Source: Novosphingobium sp. FKTRR1 (GTDB lineage: Bacteria; Pseudomonadota; Alphaproteobacteria; Sphingomonadales; Sphingomonadaceae). From it: a stretch of 64,000 bases of DNA. The stretch lies in contig NZ_JAIZDA010000003.1 of the NCBI RefSeq assembly GCF_020404405.1, positions 124,001-188,000 of the forward strand, read 5' to 3'. Positions 33,726-42,862 of the stretch are shown here, in pieces; within the stretch, counting starts at the first letter, position 1; the number at the start of each line of letters is the position of its first letter. A program made the position numbers and the translations under genes. The notes under the pieces were generated by a model that saw only the letters and a program-made list of their open reading frames with translations, was not told the origin of the DNA and ran no database searches.

Positions 33726-35233
33726 GGCGTGACCATCCAATCACACGGGGTTGTGGGCGAGGTCTGAGGATGGACACCCGCCTCATCGAACAGGACTTGG
33801 GCTTTGGCCTTGTCGTCAAAACTGGGCCAGTGTGGTCGCGAACCGCCGTTGGGGTCGCCAGTCGCGGCAAAGCTCAACCAGTAGTCCGCCAGCGATAGCG
33901 ATTGCGGGCCAAAGCGTTGGCCACCGGTCACATAAGCCATGTCCGAGCCGTGGAACGAAAGTCCGCCACCGGGCGCAAGGTCGAGCTCATAGCGCCAGAC
34001 CCGCCCCCCTGCGGCGCTCAGCACACCGGCCCATTGACCGGCGGGGCAGCGGAACAGGATGTCCGTCGCAATCCGCAAGTCCCTTGTGCCAAGGCGCGGA
34101 TCGGCGGGCGGGTCGGGCTGGTCGAGGCGGTAGAAGCTGCGGGCGCGTGCGGCTTGCGGGCCAAAGGCGGCATCAACGCCCGCGTCGCGATGGGGGCGGC
34201 CCCCCGGCAGGCCGAACTCGGCGCGGTTCGACCCGATGATCGCAGGGCGGGGCATGGCCTGCGCAAGGAGCCTTGCTGGCGTATCGGGCAGGACCGCGCC
34301 GTCGATCGTGGTGCGCAGCCACATAAAGTCGTCGTGCTGCAAGGCCGGGTCATGCAGCGCCTTGTCGGCTTCAAGCAGGGCATGGGCCGAAGCGCTGCGC
34401 AAGGGTGGCAGGCTGCCATCGGTGCCCAGCACAGCGTCCAACTGGTCGCCCAGCCGCAGCGCCTCGGTCAACGGCCGCCACGACAGCCCGAACGATGGCG
34501 TGCCGCTTTGCAGGATGGCGCGAGCGAACAGGCCGCGAGTCATGGGTGAGGCCAGCAGCAGGCCGACATCCTGCCCGCCAGCGGATTCGCCAAAGATGGT
34601 GACTTTGGCCGGATCACCGCCAAACCGGGCGATGTTGGCCTGTATCCAGCGCAGCGCGGCGATCTGGTCCATCAGGCCATAGTTGCCTGCCTTACCGCCT
34701 TGTTCTTCGGCAAGCGCGCGGTGCGGCAGGTTGCCGAACAGGCCCAGCCGATACTGGATCGCCACCAGCACCACGCCGCGCCGGGCGAGAGGCGAACGGA
34801 TCGTCTCGCCCGCCGAACCGGCGCGATTGCTGCCACCGTGGATCCACACCATTACCGGACGTTTGCCGGACAAAGCCTGCGTGGCGATGTCCAACGTCAG
34901 GCAATCCTCGCTGGCACGGACATAGTCGGCATGGTTCCAGCCATAATCGTTCTGCAGGCACGACGGCGCGGCGCGAGTGGCGTCGCGCGTTCCCGTCCAT
35001 GGCACGACGGATGCGGGCGCGCGCCAGCGCAAATCGGCCAGTGGCGGTGCGGCAAAGGGGATGGCACGAAACACCAGCGTGCCGTCAGCGTCGGTCGCGC
35101 CCCGGATCGTGCCGCCCGTCACTGCGACGTTCGCTGGCTCTGGCGCTGGCACTGGCTCTGGCGCTGGTGGCGGCGCAGCCTGAACGCCCACGGCCCATAG
35201 CGCGGCGGCAGCCAGCATGGCACGACGTATCAT
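33722..35233 (-). CDS. Type B carboxylesterase, exported
   Basis: A 503-aa alpha/beta hydrolase of the cholinesterase/carboxylesterase family. A signal peptide (MIRRAMLAAAALWAVGVQAA) is followed by a Pro-rich linker. Typical blocks follow: FRAIPFAAPPLADLRW, SEDCLTLDI, the oxyanion segment VMVWIHGGSNRAGS, and the nucleophile in TIFGESAGGQDVGLLL. It is coupled by ATGA overlaps at both ends (GH2 gene upstream, SGNH gene downstream), so it is part of one carbohydrate operon. It may remove acyl or feruloyl-type esters from the polysaccharide. Confidence 0.92.
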   Translation of the reverse strand: MIRRAMLAAAALWAVGVQAAPPPAPEPVPAPEPANVAVTGGTIRGATDADGTLVFRAIPFAAPPLADLRWRAPASVVPWTGTRDATRAAPSCLQNDYGWNHADYVRASEDCLTLDIATQALSGKRPVMVWIHGGSNRAGSAGETIRSPLARRGVVLVAIQYRLGLFGNLPHRALAEEQGGKAGNYGLMDQIAALRWIQANIARFGGDPAKVTIFGESAGGQDVGLLLASPMTRGLFARAILQSGTPSFGLSWRPLTEALRLGDQLDAVLGTDGSLPPLRSASAHALLEADKALHDPALQHDDFMWLRTTIDGAVLPDTPARLLAQAMPRPAIIGSNRAEFGLPGGRPHRDAGVDAAFGPQAARARSFYRLDQPDPPADPRLGTRDLRIATDILFRCPAGQWAGVLSAAGGRVWRYELDLAPGGGLSFHGSDMAYVTGGQRFGPQSLSLADYWLSFAATGDPNGGSRPHWPSFDDKAKAQVLFDEAGVHPQTSPTTPCDWMVTP

Positions 35234-38200
35234 GGAACGCGCGCCTCGGCCTGCACAACGTTCCAGCCGCGTAGCGCAACATGCGGTGCGGGGCCGGGTC
35301 GTGCCGGGTAGCGGATCGTTACCGTCTGGCTCTCGCCTCCCAGCAGCGACACGTAGTTGTCGCTGTAATAGGCCGGAAGAATCCGCTCGCCCTTGGCATC
35401 GAGCAACGTCAGCTTGGCCGCCAGCGCGGGCGTGGTCGCAGGATTGGCCAGGGTGACGCGTAGTTCCTGTTCTTCGCCGACAGCGCTCGGGTTATCGAGC
35501 TTTGCCGTTAGCGCGACTGGTGCCAGATCGCCAAGCGCGCGGTAGCTGGCTTCATCGCGCCCGCGCCAATAGAAGTTGGACGAGATCGTCCGCCTGGCGC
35601 TGTCGGTCAGGCTTTGCGTGACCAGCACCATGGGGTGCTTTGCCAAAACGTCAGCCAGCGGCACTGCGGCAAGCGTAGTGTCGGCATTGGCCGCCGAATT
35701 CAGGCGGTCGGCCCGCGCGAACAGTTCCTTGCCGTCCAGCCCGAGGATGCGTGTGGTCGCGGTCAAGCCGGGCGCCGGATCGCGCGTGGTATTGACCACC
35801 ACGACCTCGTTACCCGGCAGATTCAACTGCACGTGGATCGGTTCGGAGGCCTTGGCGATGCCATAGAACGCGGCGTGCGTATCGTAGTCCGAGCTGTAGA
35901 TCTGCCAGGCGTTCGACGTCCACGAAGGGTGGGTCATCCACAGCAGGCGGCCTGAATTGCGCGTCCACAAGTGACCGAGAAAGCCCTCGAACATGGCCTT
36001 GTGGCCTTCAAGGTTGATCATTTGCGCCTTGCGCTCGAAGTCGTCGAAGCTGGTCGCCTCGCCAAAGCGGCGGGCAAGGCTGGCCATGAAGGTCTTGGTG
36101 TCGCCATTCCCCGAGAAGTGCCAGTCGTGATAGGCCAGCGTATCGCTGAGCGGCCACAGGTCGGCCTTGGGGACATAGGCCGCGACCGCTTCGCGCGTGG
36201 CCAGCGACGGGGTGCCGGTCTCGACCGAAAAGCCGGTGGCAAGGTCGGTGAAGTACCCTTCCGGCTGGCGATAGTTGTAGGGGCCCGAGCCCTGCAAGTT
36301 GACCGTGTTCGAACTGCCGGTGAACCAGCGCGTGCCGTCCAGCCGGAACAGCAGATCATCAAGCCCTTCGTTCAACATGGGATAGGGCACGCCTTCGTTG
36401 CGGCCGAACCAGACGACGATCGAGGGGTGGTTGCGATAGCGCTTCACCGTGTCGGCAGCATTGGCGAGGAACAGCGCCGGGTCTTGCGGCTCGACCTGGA
36501 AATTCTGGGTCGATTGCCAGAAATCGTTGAGCACCATCATGCCGTACTCGTCGGCCAGATCGTAAAACTCGGGCTCTGAGTTGTTGCCCATCCAGTTGCG
36601 GATGATGTTGAGGTTGGCCTGCTTGTGCAGCCGGAAATAGGGCTCCAGCCGCGCGCGTTCGTGATGCTTGAGCGCGTCGTCCATGCCCCAACTGCCGCCG
36701 CGTGCAGCGATTTTCACGCCGTTGACGCGCAAGGTCAGGTGCGGTTCGGGCAGGGTATCCTCGGGCCCGAGATCGCGCACGGCGGTCGAGCTTTCACCCG
36801 CCGCAGTCAGCGATTCAACCCAGCCCTTGGGACTCAGCTTGATCGCCTCATGCCGGACGTCGATCAGCTTGACCCCATCCCTGCGGCCATCGGTGGTCTG
36901 CACATTGACGCGTCGCAAGTGGCCCGCCTTGTCCATCAGCGACAGGTCGTACGACACCTCGCGGATACCGAAGCGGGTGGTGGCGGTGTCCGCGGTCTGG
37001 CCCGCAACGCTGGCATCCAGCTTGAGCGTGTGCAGCACCGGATCGCCATAGCCGTTGGGCCACCACAGACGCGGATTGCCGACATGCAGCGCAGCAAACT
37101 CAGCAGGCGTGAAGCGTACCTCGGTTTCGCCGGGTGCGGCGGTGATCGTGCGGCTGACGCGCACATCGTCGAAGCTGGCGGTGACGGTTACCGACTGCGC
37201 CGCCCCGCTGTCGTTCACTACCGGCACGACGATGGTGATATCGGCGCTGTCGGTGCGGGGCAGCGGTAGGTCGGTGATGACCTGCGGGTCGCCCAGCCGC
37301 ACGGCGCCGTTAGCCTCAAGCTGGACGTCCTGCCACAGGCCAGTGTTGCGGTCGCGGATGCCGGGGATCCAGTCCCAGCCCTCGGTCGCCACGAAAGTCG
37401 GTCCATCGATGGCAAGCTGGCCGCCGTTTTCGCCTACCCCGGCGCTGATCGATTGTTCGTGCGGGATGCCCGGATGCGGCGGGGGGGAAACCTTGATCGC
37501 GATGACATTTTCGCCAGCAACCGCGTCAAAGGCAAAGCGGCCGCGCGCAAATGCGCCCTTGGTGCCACCCAGATGCGCGCCGTTGATGAACACCTCGCTG
37601 GTGTAGTTGACCCCATTGAGCACGATCGACAGGCGCTTGCCCCGCGCCTCGGGCGGCAGCGTGAAGCTGGTGCGATACCAATAGTCCTGCCGCGCGAGGC
37701 TTTCGGGAATCTTCAGGTTGTTCAGCCCGAAATAGGGATCGGGATAGACGCCGCGATCGATCAGCGTGGTCAGCACGGTGCCGGGCACGGTCGCGGTCCG
37801 CCACGTTCCACCCGGCTTGCCGGGGCGCGACAGCAGCGCACCATCTTGTGCAACTTCGGGCGCGGCAGCCAATTGCCAGCCGTTGATCCGCCACCGCCCT
37901 GCGGACAGGCCTTCCAGCGCCGGTTGCGCCACGACCGGTTTTGCCTTGGGCGCGGTCGTTTCGCCTCTGGCTTGCGGCAAGGTCCAAGGGTCTTGCTGGC
38001 GCCAATAGCCGGTGTTGGCGGTCTTTTGCCATTCCCAGCCGACGCCGACCTGCCAGGTCTGAATCAGCGCGAAATCGGGGCGAGCCTTGGCTGCGGCAAG
38101 AATGGCGGCGGGAGCGATGATGCCCGGGGTAACTTGCGCGGCCGCCAGACTGCCATTGAAGTGGGGCTGGCCATCGATCACCGCCGCGATATGGATCTGG

Positions 38201-38709
38201 GCGGCAACTGCTGGCGTCGGCAAGGCTTGCGCAGCCACCAATTGCCCGTTCACGTAAATCCGCGCCCCTTGGGGACCGAGGACGGCGGCAAGGTGTGTCC
38301 ATTGTCCTGCGACCAGCGGCTTGGGAGCGACCAAGCGCTGGTCATCGGCACCGGTGATAAGGGCGGGCGCACCGGCGACCAGTGCCAGACTGCGGATCGG
38401 GCCGCCAAGCGCGCCCAGAGAGATCAGGGCAACTGTGCCCTTGCTCAATTCGCTGGGGGCAACCCACGTCGAAAAGGTCTGGCTGGCATCGGCCGCGAAC
38501 AAGTCGGGTGCGACCACGTCCCGATCGATCCCCACGCCTCCGGCCAGAAATGCTGCGTTGTAGGGGCCAAACCCTGCGGGAATCGCGGGCGCTTCCGCCT
38601 TTGCTGATTGTGCTGCCACTGTTGCAGGGGAGATCATCGCCACCGTCAGCGCAAGCGCCGAGGCAACCATCCCATCGGCCTTGAGCCGACCCGAAATGCG
38701 CGAACTCAT
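35230..38709 (-). CDS. GH2 glycoside hydrolase with N-terminal LamG-like domain (beta-mannosidase/exo-glucosaminidase type)
   Basis: An exported enzyme of about 1159 aa. The signal sequence (MSSRISGRLKADGMVASAL...) is followed by a concanavalin/LamG-like domain (about residues 50-190, with QWTHLAAVLGPQGARIYVNG). The GH2 sugar-binding jelly roll comes next (NGVNYTSEVFINGAHLGGTKG), then immunoglobulin-like domains and the TIM barrel. The barrel carries RNWMGNNSEPEFYDLADEYG, the acid/base Glu in VVWFGRNEGVP and the probable nucleophile Glu in GFSVETGTPS. The overall pattern is nearest to exo-beta-glucosaminidase or beta-mannosidase-like GH2 members; the sugar is not certain. The start at 38709 follows GGGAGAGGA, and the frame upstream of it is non-coding. 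It leads the operon. Confidence 0.9.
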   Translation of the reverse strand: MSSRISGRLKADGMVASALALTVAMISPATVAAQSAKAEAPAIPAGFGPYNAAFLAGGVGIDRDVVAPDLFAADASQTFSTWVAPSELSKGTVALISLGALGGPIRSLALVAGAPALITGADDQRLVAPKPLVAGQWTHLAAVLGPQGARIYVNGQLVAAQALPTPAVAAQIHIAAVIDGQPHFNGSLAAAQVTPGIIAPAAILAAAKARPDFALIQTWQVGVGWEWQKTANTGYWRQQDPWTLPQARGETTAPKAKPVVAQPALEGLSAGRWRINGWQLAAAPEVAQDGALLSRPGKPGGTWRTATVPGTVLTTLIDRGVYPDPYFGLNNLKIPESLARQDYWYRTSFTLPPEARGKRLSIVLNGVNYTSEVFINGAHLGGTKGAFARGRFAFDAVAGENVIAIKVSPPPHPGIPHEQSISAGVGENGGQLAIDGPTFVATEGWDWIPGIRDRNTGLWQDVQLEANGAVRLGDPQVITDLPLPRTDSADITIVVPVVNDSGAAQSVTVTASFDDVRVSRTITAAPGETEVRFTPAEFAALHVGNPRLWWPNGYGDPVLHTLKLDASVAGQTADTATTRFGIREVSYDLSLMDKAGHLRRVNVQTTDGRRDGVKLIDVRHEAIKLSPKGWVESLTAAGESSTAVRDLGPEDTLPEPHLTLRVNGVKIAARGGSWGMDDALKHHERARLEPYFRLHKQANLNIIRNWMGNNSEPEFYDLADEYGMMVLNDFWQSTQNFQVEPQDPALFLANAADTVKRYRNHPSIVVWFGRNEGVPYPMLNEGLDDLLFRLDGTRWFTGSSNTVNLQGSGPYNYRQPEGYFTDLATGFSVETGTPSLATREAVAAYVPKADLWPLSDTLAYHDWHFSGNGDTKTFMASLARRFGEATSFDDFERKAQMINLEGHKAMFEGFLGHLWTRNSGRLLWMTHPSWTSNAWQIYSSDYDTHAAFYGIAKASEPIHVQLNLPGNEVVVVNTTRDPAPGLTATTRILGLDGKELFARADRLNSAANADTTLAAVPLADVLAKHPMVLVTQSLTDSARRTISSNFYWRGRDEASYRALGDLAPVALTAKLDNPSAVGEEQELRVTLANPATTPALAAKLTLLDAKGERILPAYYSDNYVSLLGGESQTVTIRYPARPGPAPHVALRGWNVVQAEARVP

Positions 38710-38791
38710 ATTCCTCTCCCATGCCTCCGCGCTGAACGCAGCGATCGCAAACCGACCTTTCCAGATCGGCTGAACCCTTGCAACGTAGGGC

Positions 38792-38813
38792 AATTTTATT
38801 AATAAGTAAAATT
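38792..38813. promoter_or_regulatory. AT-rich operator-like motif between GH2 and MFS genes
   Basis: A 22-bp element, AATTTT then ten bases then AAAATT, with arms AATTTTA and TAAAATT in inverted orientation. It lies 25 bases before the MFS start and 83 bases before the GH2 start. A 17/22 match occurs at 49749-49770 upstream of the large TonB receptor of the same locus. Confidence 0.55.
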
Positions 38814-38838
38814 GAAATAAGAATGAGGAGGCCCTGAA

Positions 38839-40173
38839 ATGTACCGATCTCAAACACCGGATGCGCGCTTTCTGCCATCTGTCGGCATGCGTAGCGCGGT
38901 TTTGGCCAGTCTGGCAGGGCTGCTGTTCGGCATCGACACCGCGGTGATTTCCGGCGTCACGCAGGCTTTGCAACAGACGTTCGCGCTGACGCCGCAGGGG
39001 CTGGGTCTGGCGGTTTCCGCTGCGCTGTGGGGCACGTTGGCGGGCGCCGCTCTGGCCGGGCGGCTGGGCGATGCGCTGGGCAGCCGGCGGGTGCTGGTGT
39101 GGCTGGGCTGGCTCTACGTGATCGCGGCTGTCGGCACCGCCATGGCGCAAGGTCTGGTCAGTTTCTGCCTGTTCCGGCTGGCTTGCGGACTGGCCATCGG
39201 TGCGTCCTCGGTGGTGGCGCCGGTCTATATCTCAGAGATCAGCGAGCCTGCCCAGCGCGGGCGCCGCGTCGGTCTGTTTCAGCTTGCCATCGTTTCGGGA
39301 ATTTTGCTCGCCTATCTGTCGAACGCGCTGGTCGCGCGCGCAGGATTGGGCGCGATCGAATGGCGGGTTAAGCTGGCGATGGCCGGAGTGCCCGCGCTGG
39401 TCTTTGCGGTGCTGACACCTTGGTTGCCGCAAAGTCCGTCGTGGCTGCAGGCGCGAGGGCTGTTGACGGCGGCGCAAAGTGCGGCAGAGCGTCTGGGGCT
39501 TGCGCTGGGAGCTTCCGCATCAGGAACCGAGGCTGAGGGACGGCTGTCGTGGCGCCTTCACCGCACCCCGATCCTGCTGGCGCTGGCGATCGGCGCCTTC
39601 AACCAGTTGTCGGGCATCAACGCCATTCTCTATTACCTGAACGACATTTTCTCGGCTGCCGGATTTTCGGGTCTGTCGGCAGACAAGCAGGCAGTGGCGG
39701 TCGGCCTTGCCAACCTGTTGGCAACGGCGACCGGCATGGCCATGATCGACCGGGCAGGGCGACGGCCGTTGCTGCTGGCGGGCGCGGTCGGGACGTGTCT
39801 AGCCCTTGTCGGCGTAACGGCGATCTTTGCCAGCGGTCAGGGGCGCGAGTGGTTGCTGCCTTTGCTGGTGATGTTCATCGCGTTCTTTGCGCTCTCGCAG
39901 GGCGCGGTGATCTGGGTCTACCTGAGCGAGTTGTTCCCCACGGCGGTCCGCGCGCGGGGCCAGGCGCTGGGTAGCAGCACGCATTGGGTATTCAACGCGG
40001 CGATCAGCTTCGCGTTTCCGGTAATGGCGGCACATGGGCCAGCGCTGCCGTTTGCCGGGTTCGCGCTGGCCATGGCGGTGCAAGTTTTCGTCGTCTGGCG
40101 CTGGTTTCCCGAAACCCGTGGCGCCTCGCTCGACGATCTGGCGAGGCGCCTTTCGGGCAATGCGCGGGACTGA
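38839..40173 (+). CDS. MFS sugar porter
   Basis: A 444-aa, 12-helix proton-linked sugar importer of the sugar porter family. Signature loops are GRLGDALGSRRVL (between helices 2 and 3), PVYISEISEPAQRGR, TPWLPQSPSWL in place of the usual PESPRWL, FNQLSGINAILYYLNDIF in helix 7, and the C-terminal WFPETRGASLDDL. An AGGAGG site lies before the ATG. It is divergent from the GH2 operon and shares an AT-rich operator-like motif with it. Its role would be to take monosaccharide released by the locus into the cytoplasm. It ends 5 bases from the convergent GH3 gene. Confidence 0.94.
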   Translation: MYRSQTPDARFLPSVGMRSAVLASLAGLLFGIDTAVISGVTQALQQTFALTPQGLGLAVSAALWGTLAGAALAGRLGDALGSRRVLVWLGWLYVIAAVGTAMAQGLVSFCLFRLACGLAIGASSVVAPVYISEISEPAQRGRRVGLFQLAIVSGILLAYLSNALVARAGLGAIEWRVKLAMAGVPALVFAVLTPWLPQSPSWLQARGLLTAAQSAAERLGLALGASASGTEAEGRLSWRLHRTPILLALAIGAFNQLSGINAILYYLNDIFSAAGFSGLSADKQAVAVGLANLLATATGMAMIDRAGRRPLLLAGAVGTCLALVGVTAIFASGQGREWLLPLLVMFIAFFALSQGAVIWVYLSELFPTAVRARGQALGSSTHWVFNAAISFAFPVMAAHGPALPFAGFALAMAVQVFVVWRWFPETRGASLDDLARRLSGNARD

Positions 40174-40178
40174 GGCTG

Positions 40179-42686
40179 TCAGCCTCCCTTCGCGCAATTC
40201 AGGGTAACGTCAGCCTCCATCCCCAGCCTGACTTCGGACAGGCTGAGGCTGCCGGGACCGGCGAACTCTATGGCGAAGGGCATGTCGACTTTGGCCATGT
40301 CCGCGCCAGCTGTGCGGAAGCACTTCAGCGGCACGGCCACGCGCCGCCACTGCCCGACCGGCAGGGCATCCATCTGACCCACATCAAGCCGCGCCGTGGC
40401 AGCGCCCGAGCCGAGCGAGAAATGGAGCGGGGCGGCCGGTTGCTGGTCGATGCGCAAGGTGGCGACCAGCAGCATCTCGCCATTGGTCTGGCGCGAAAGG
40501 TCAGCCGCGGCATGGCTGGTGATCGCGACCGACGCGGTGCCCGAGCCCGACACCGTGAAACGCCGCGCGCCTTCCTGTACGACATGATCGGTCGCGGTCA
40601 CGGCCACGCGTCCACCGGCCGATACGGCGGGCACCGTCGTGATGCGCGTGCTGCCCCCTTCGTCTCTTGCTTCCAGCGACCAGCCCGGTCCGGCAACGCC
40701 TTTGGCAAGGTAGAGGTCGGCGCTGGCAGCGACTTCGGCAACGCCAGGTTCCTCGCTGAGCGGCGCCAATGCGCCCGGCACCTTGCTGGTCAGGCCGTAG
40801 CCCAGCGGAAACAGGACCGGACCGTCCGGCCGCGCGGTCGCAGGCCAGGCGAAAGACAGGCGTCCGTTGAACTCGGGCGCTTTGCCTTGCGCCGGGCTTA
40901 GCAGCATGTCGGCAACTCCTGCACCTTCAGAGCCGGGCAGCCATGCCACGACGAAGGCATCGGCCGCGTTCAGTTCGGGGTTGGTCCACAGCGGCCTGCC
41001 GGTCAGCATTACTGCCACCACCGGGATTCCTTGTGCCTTCAGCTTGCGCATCGTTTCGAGCGGGCCGCGTTGCTCGGGCTTTAGCCGCAGCGTGGTCAGA
41101 TCGCCCTGAAACTCGGCATATTGCGTTTCGCCAAACACCACGATCGCGGCGTCGGGACGCTGACCGGAAAAGCTGCCATCGGGCGACAGCGTTGCTGCCC
41201 CGCCTGCGCTGGCGGCCGCGCTGCGGATGCCCTGCCACAGGCTGGTCGCGCCGGGGAACATGGCGGGGGTAACGCCGGTGCCCTGCCAAGACAGGGTCCA
41301 GCCGCCCGATTGCCGCGCGACATCGTCGGCTCCATCGCCCGCTACCAGTATGCGCGAGCCAGCGCGCAGCGGCAGCAGCCCACCCTGATTTTTCAGGAGA
41401 ACCAGCGACTTGCGGACAGCTTCGCGGGCGATCCGGCGATGTTCTGCTGCGCCCAGCAGGTCAAACTTCCCGGCATAGGGCCGCGCCGAGGGGCGACCGG
41501 CCTCGAACAGCCCTGCGCGCAGTTTCACCCGCAAGACGCTCGCCACAGCCTCGTCCAGCCGGGCCTTTGACACAGTGCCATCGCGCACTTGCGCGTTCAG
41601 GCTGGTGTAGAGCGCTTTCCAGCTATCGGGCGCCATGTACATGTCGATCCCGGCGTTGACCGCGCGCGGACAACTGGCGTTGGTGCAGCCTGCGACTTGC
41701 CCGTGGGCGTTCCAGTCGCTGACAACCAGCCCGCCAAAGCCCATGCGATGCTTCAGCACATCGGTCAGCATGCTGCGATTGCCGGTCATCTTTTCGCCGT
41801 TCCAGCTTGAAAAGCTGGCCATGACCGACAGGACACCCGCGTTGATCGCCGCGACATAGGGCGGGGCGTGCACATCGCGCAGAGTCTTTTCGCTGATTTG
41901 GGCATCGCCCTGATCGCGCCCTTGCGCGGTGCCACCGTCGGCCAGAAAGTGCTTGGCCGTGGCGATCACGTGCGGTCCTGCCAGAACCGCGCCGGTGTTC
42001 GGCTTGCCCTGCAGACCTTCGATGAACGGACCGGCATAGCTGGTCACCAGCTTGGGGTCCGACGAATAGCCTTCGTAGGCGCGGCCCCAGCGCGTATCCT
42101 GCGGAACGGTGATCGTGGGCGCAAATGTCCAGTCGATCCCGGTCGTGCGCACCTCGATGGCGGTGGCGGCCGCAATCTGGCGGATGAGCGCGGGGTCACG
42201 CATCGCCCCAAGGCCGGAATTGTGCGGGAACAGCGTTGCTCCGATGATGTTGGAATGGCCGTGGACGGCGTCGGTGCCCCACATCACCGGGATGCCATGG
42301 CCACCAGCGGAGCGATCCATCGAGGCATCGTAGAACGCATCGGCCAGCTTCAGCCACTGCTCGGCAGGCGCATAGTCATCCCCGCCCGGACCGGCGTTGC
42401 CACCATTCAGCACCGACCCCAAGTGGTAGCGGCGCACCTCTTCGGGCGTGACGCTGGCGATATCGGCCTGCAGGATCTGCCCGACCTTTTCCTCGACGCT
42501 CATCGCGGCCAGCAGATGCTTGATGCGGGCCTCGATCTTGCGATCGGTGCGCCAGGGCCAATGCGCGACCGGCCATTGCGCGGCGTGCGCGGTTGCCGCA
42601 GGCGACAACTCAGGCTCTGCCGACCAGGCGGTTTGAGGAACGATGGCGGCAAAGCCGAGCATAAGGCCGAGTTTCAATCTGGACAT
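40179..42686 (-). CDS. GH3 exo-beta-glucosidase type hydrolase, exported
   Basis: An 835-aa glycoside hydrolase of family 3. A signal peptide ends near SAEPELS. The TIM barrel carries ERIGQ-like VEEKVGQILQADIAS, GTDAVHGHSNIIGATLFPHN, KHFLADGGTAQGRDQGD and the nucleophile Asp in GGLVVSDWNAHGQ. The second alpha-beta-alpha domain includes RKSLVLLKNQGGLLPL and the acid/base loop region GETQYAEFQGD. A C-terminal beta-sandwich extension of about 170 residues (carbohydrate-binding-like) follows LFPLGYGL. Barley ExoI-like exo-1,3/1,4-beta-glucanase activity is likely. The ATG at 42686 follows a GAGGTC site. It is divergent from the ROK regulator. Confidence 0.94.
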   Translation of the reverse strand: MSRLKLGLMLGFAAIVPQTAWSAEPELSPAATAHAAQWPVAHWPWRTDRKIEARIKHLLAAMSVEEKVGQILQADIASVTPEEVRRYHLGSVLNGGNAGPGGDDYAPAEQWLKLADAFYDASMDRSAGGHGIPVMWGTDAVHGHSNIIGATLFPHNSGLGAMRDPALIRQIAAATAIEVRTTGIDWTFAPTITVPQDTRWGRAYEGYSSDPKLVTSYAGPFIEGLQGKPNTGAVLAGPHVIATAKHFLADGGTAQGRDQGDAQISEKTLRDVHAPPYVAAINAGVLSVMASFSSWNGEKMTGNRSMLTDVLKHRMGFGGLVVSDWNAHGQVAGCTNASCPRAVNAGIDMYMAPDSWKALYTSLNAQVRDGTVSKARLDEAVASVLRVKLRAGLFEAGRPSARPYAGKFDLLGAAEHRRIAREAVRKSLVLLKNQGGLLPLRAGSRILVAGDGADDVARQSGGWTLSWQGTGVTPAMFPGATSLWQGIRSAAASAGGAATLSPDGSFSGQRPDAAIVVFGETQYAEFQGDLTTLRLKPEQRGPLETMRKLKAQGIPVVAVMLTGRPLWTNPELNAADAFVVAWLPGSEGAGVADMLLSPAQGKAPEFNGRLSFAWPATARPDGPVLFPLGYGLTSKVPGALAPLSEEPGVAEVAASADLYLAKGVAGPGWSLEARDEGGSTRITTVPAVSAGGRVAVTATDHVVQEGARRFTVSGSGTASVAITSHAAADLSRQTNGEMLLVATLRIDQQPAAPLHFSLGSGAATARLDVGQMDALPVGQWRRVAVPLKCFRTAGADMAKVDMPFAIEFAGPGSLSLSEVRLGMEADVTLNCAKGG

Positions 42687-42699
42687 GGCAGACCTCATA

Positions 42700-42718
42700 T
42701 AAATAAAATGGTTTAAAT
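42700..42718. promoter_or_regulatory. AT-rich motif B upstream of GH3 / ROK regulator
   Basis: TAAATAAAATGGTTTAAAT lies 14 bases upstream of the GH3 start, in the gap divergent to the ROK regulator. It matches TAAAGAAAATTGTTTTATC (49698-49716) upstream of the large TonB receptor at 14 of 19 positions. The position just before a start codon suits a repressor site. Confidence 0.45.
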
Positions 42719-42862
42719 TAAGATTTGGTCCGCGGCTTGCGCCTGTGGCACAGACGGTGCCAGCACAAGGCAGCGCAGGATGACGAAGGCCGGGGTCGCT
42801 TTGAAAGGATGCTTGATGATGGCTTGCCAGCCCCGCGACCCGATGATCGCGAACGGTGCACG

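Noticed and set aside
38710..39150. 147-codon upstream extension of the GH2 frame
   Set aside because: It overlaps the divergent MFS gene and its promoter, has low-complexity Gln/Arg content, and the start at 38709 has both a ribosome site and a signal peptide.
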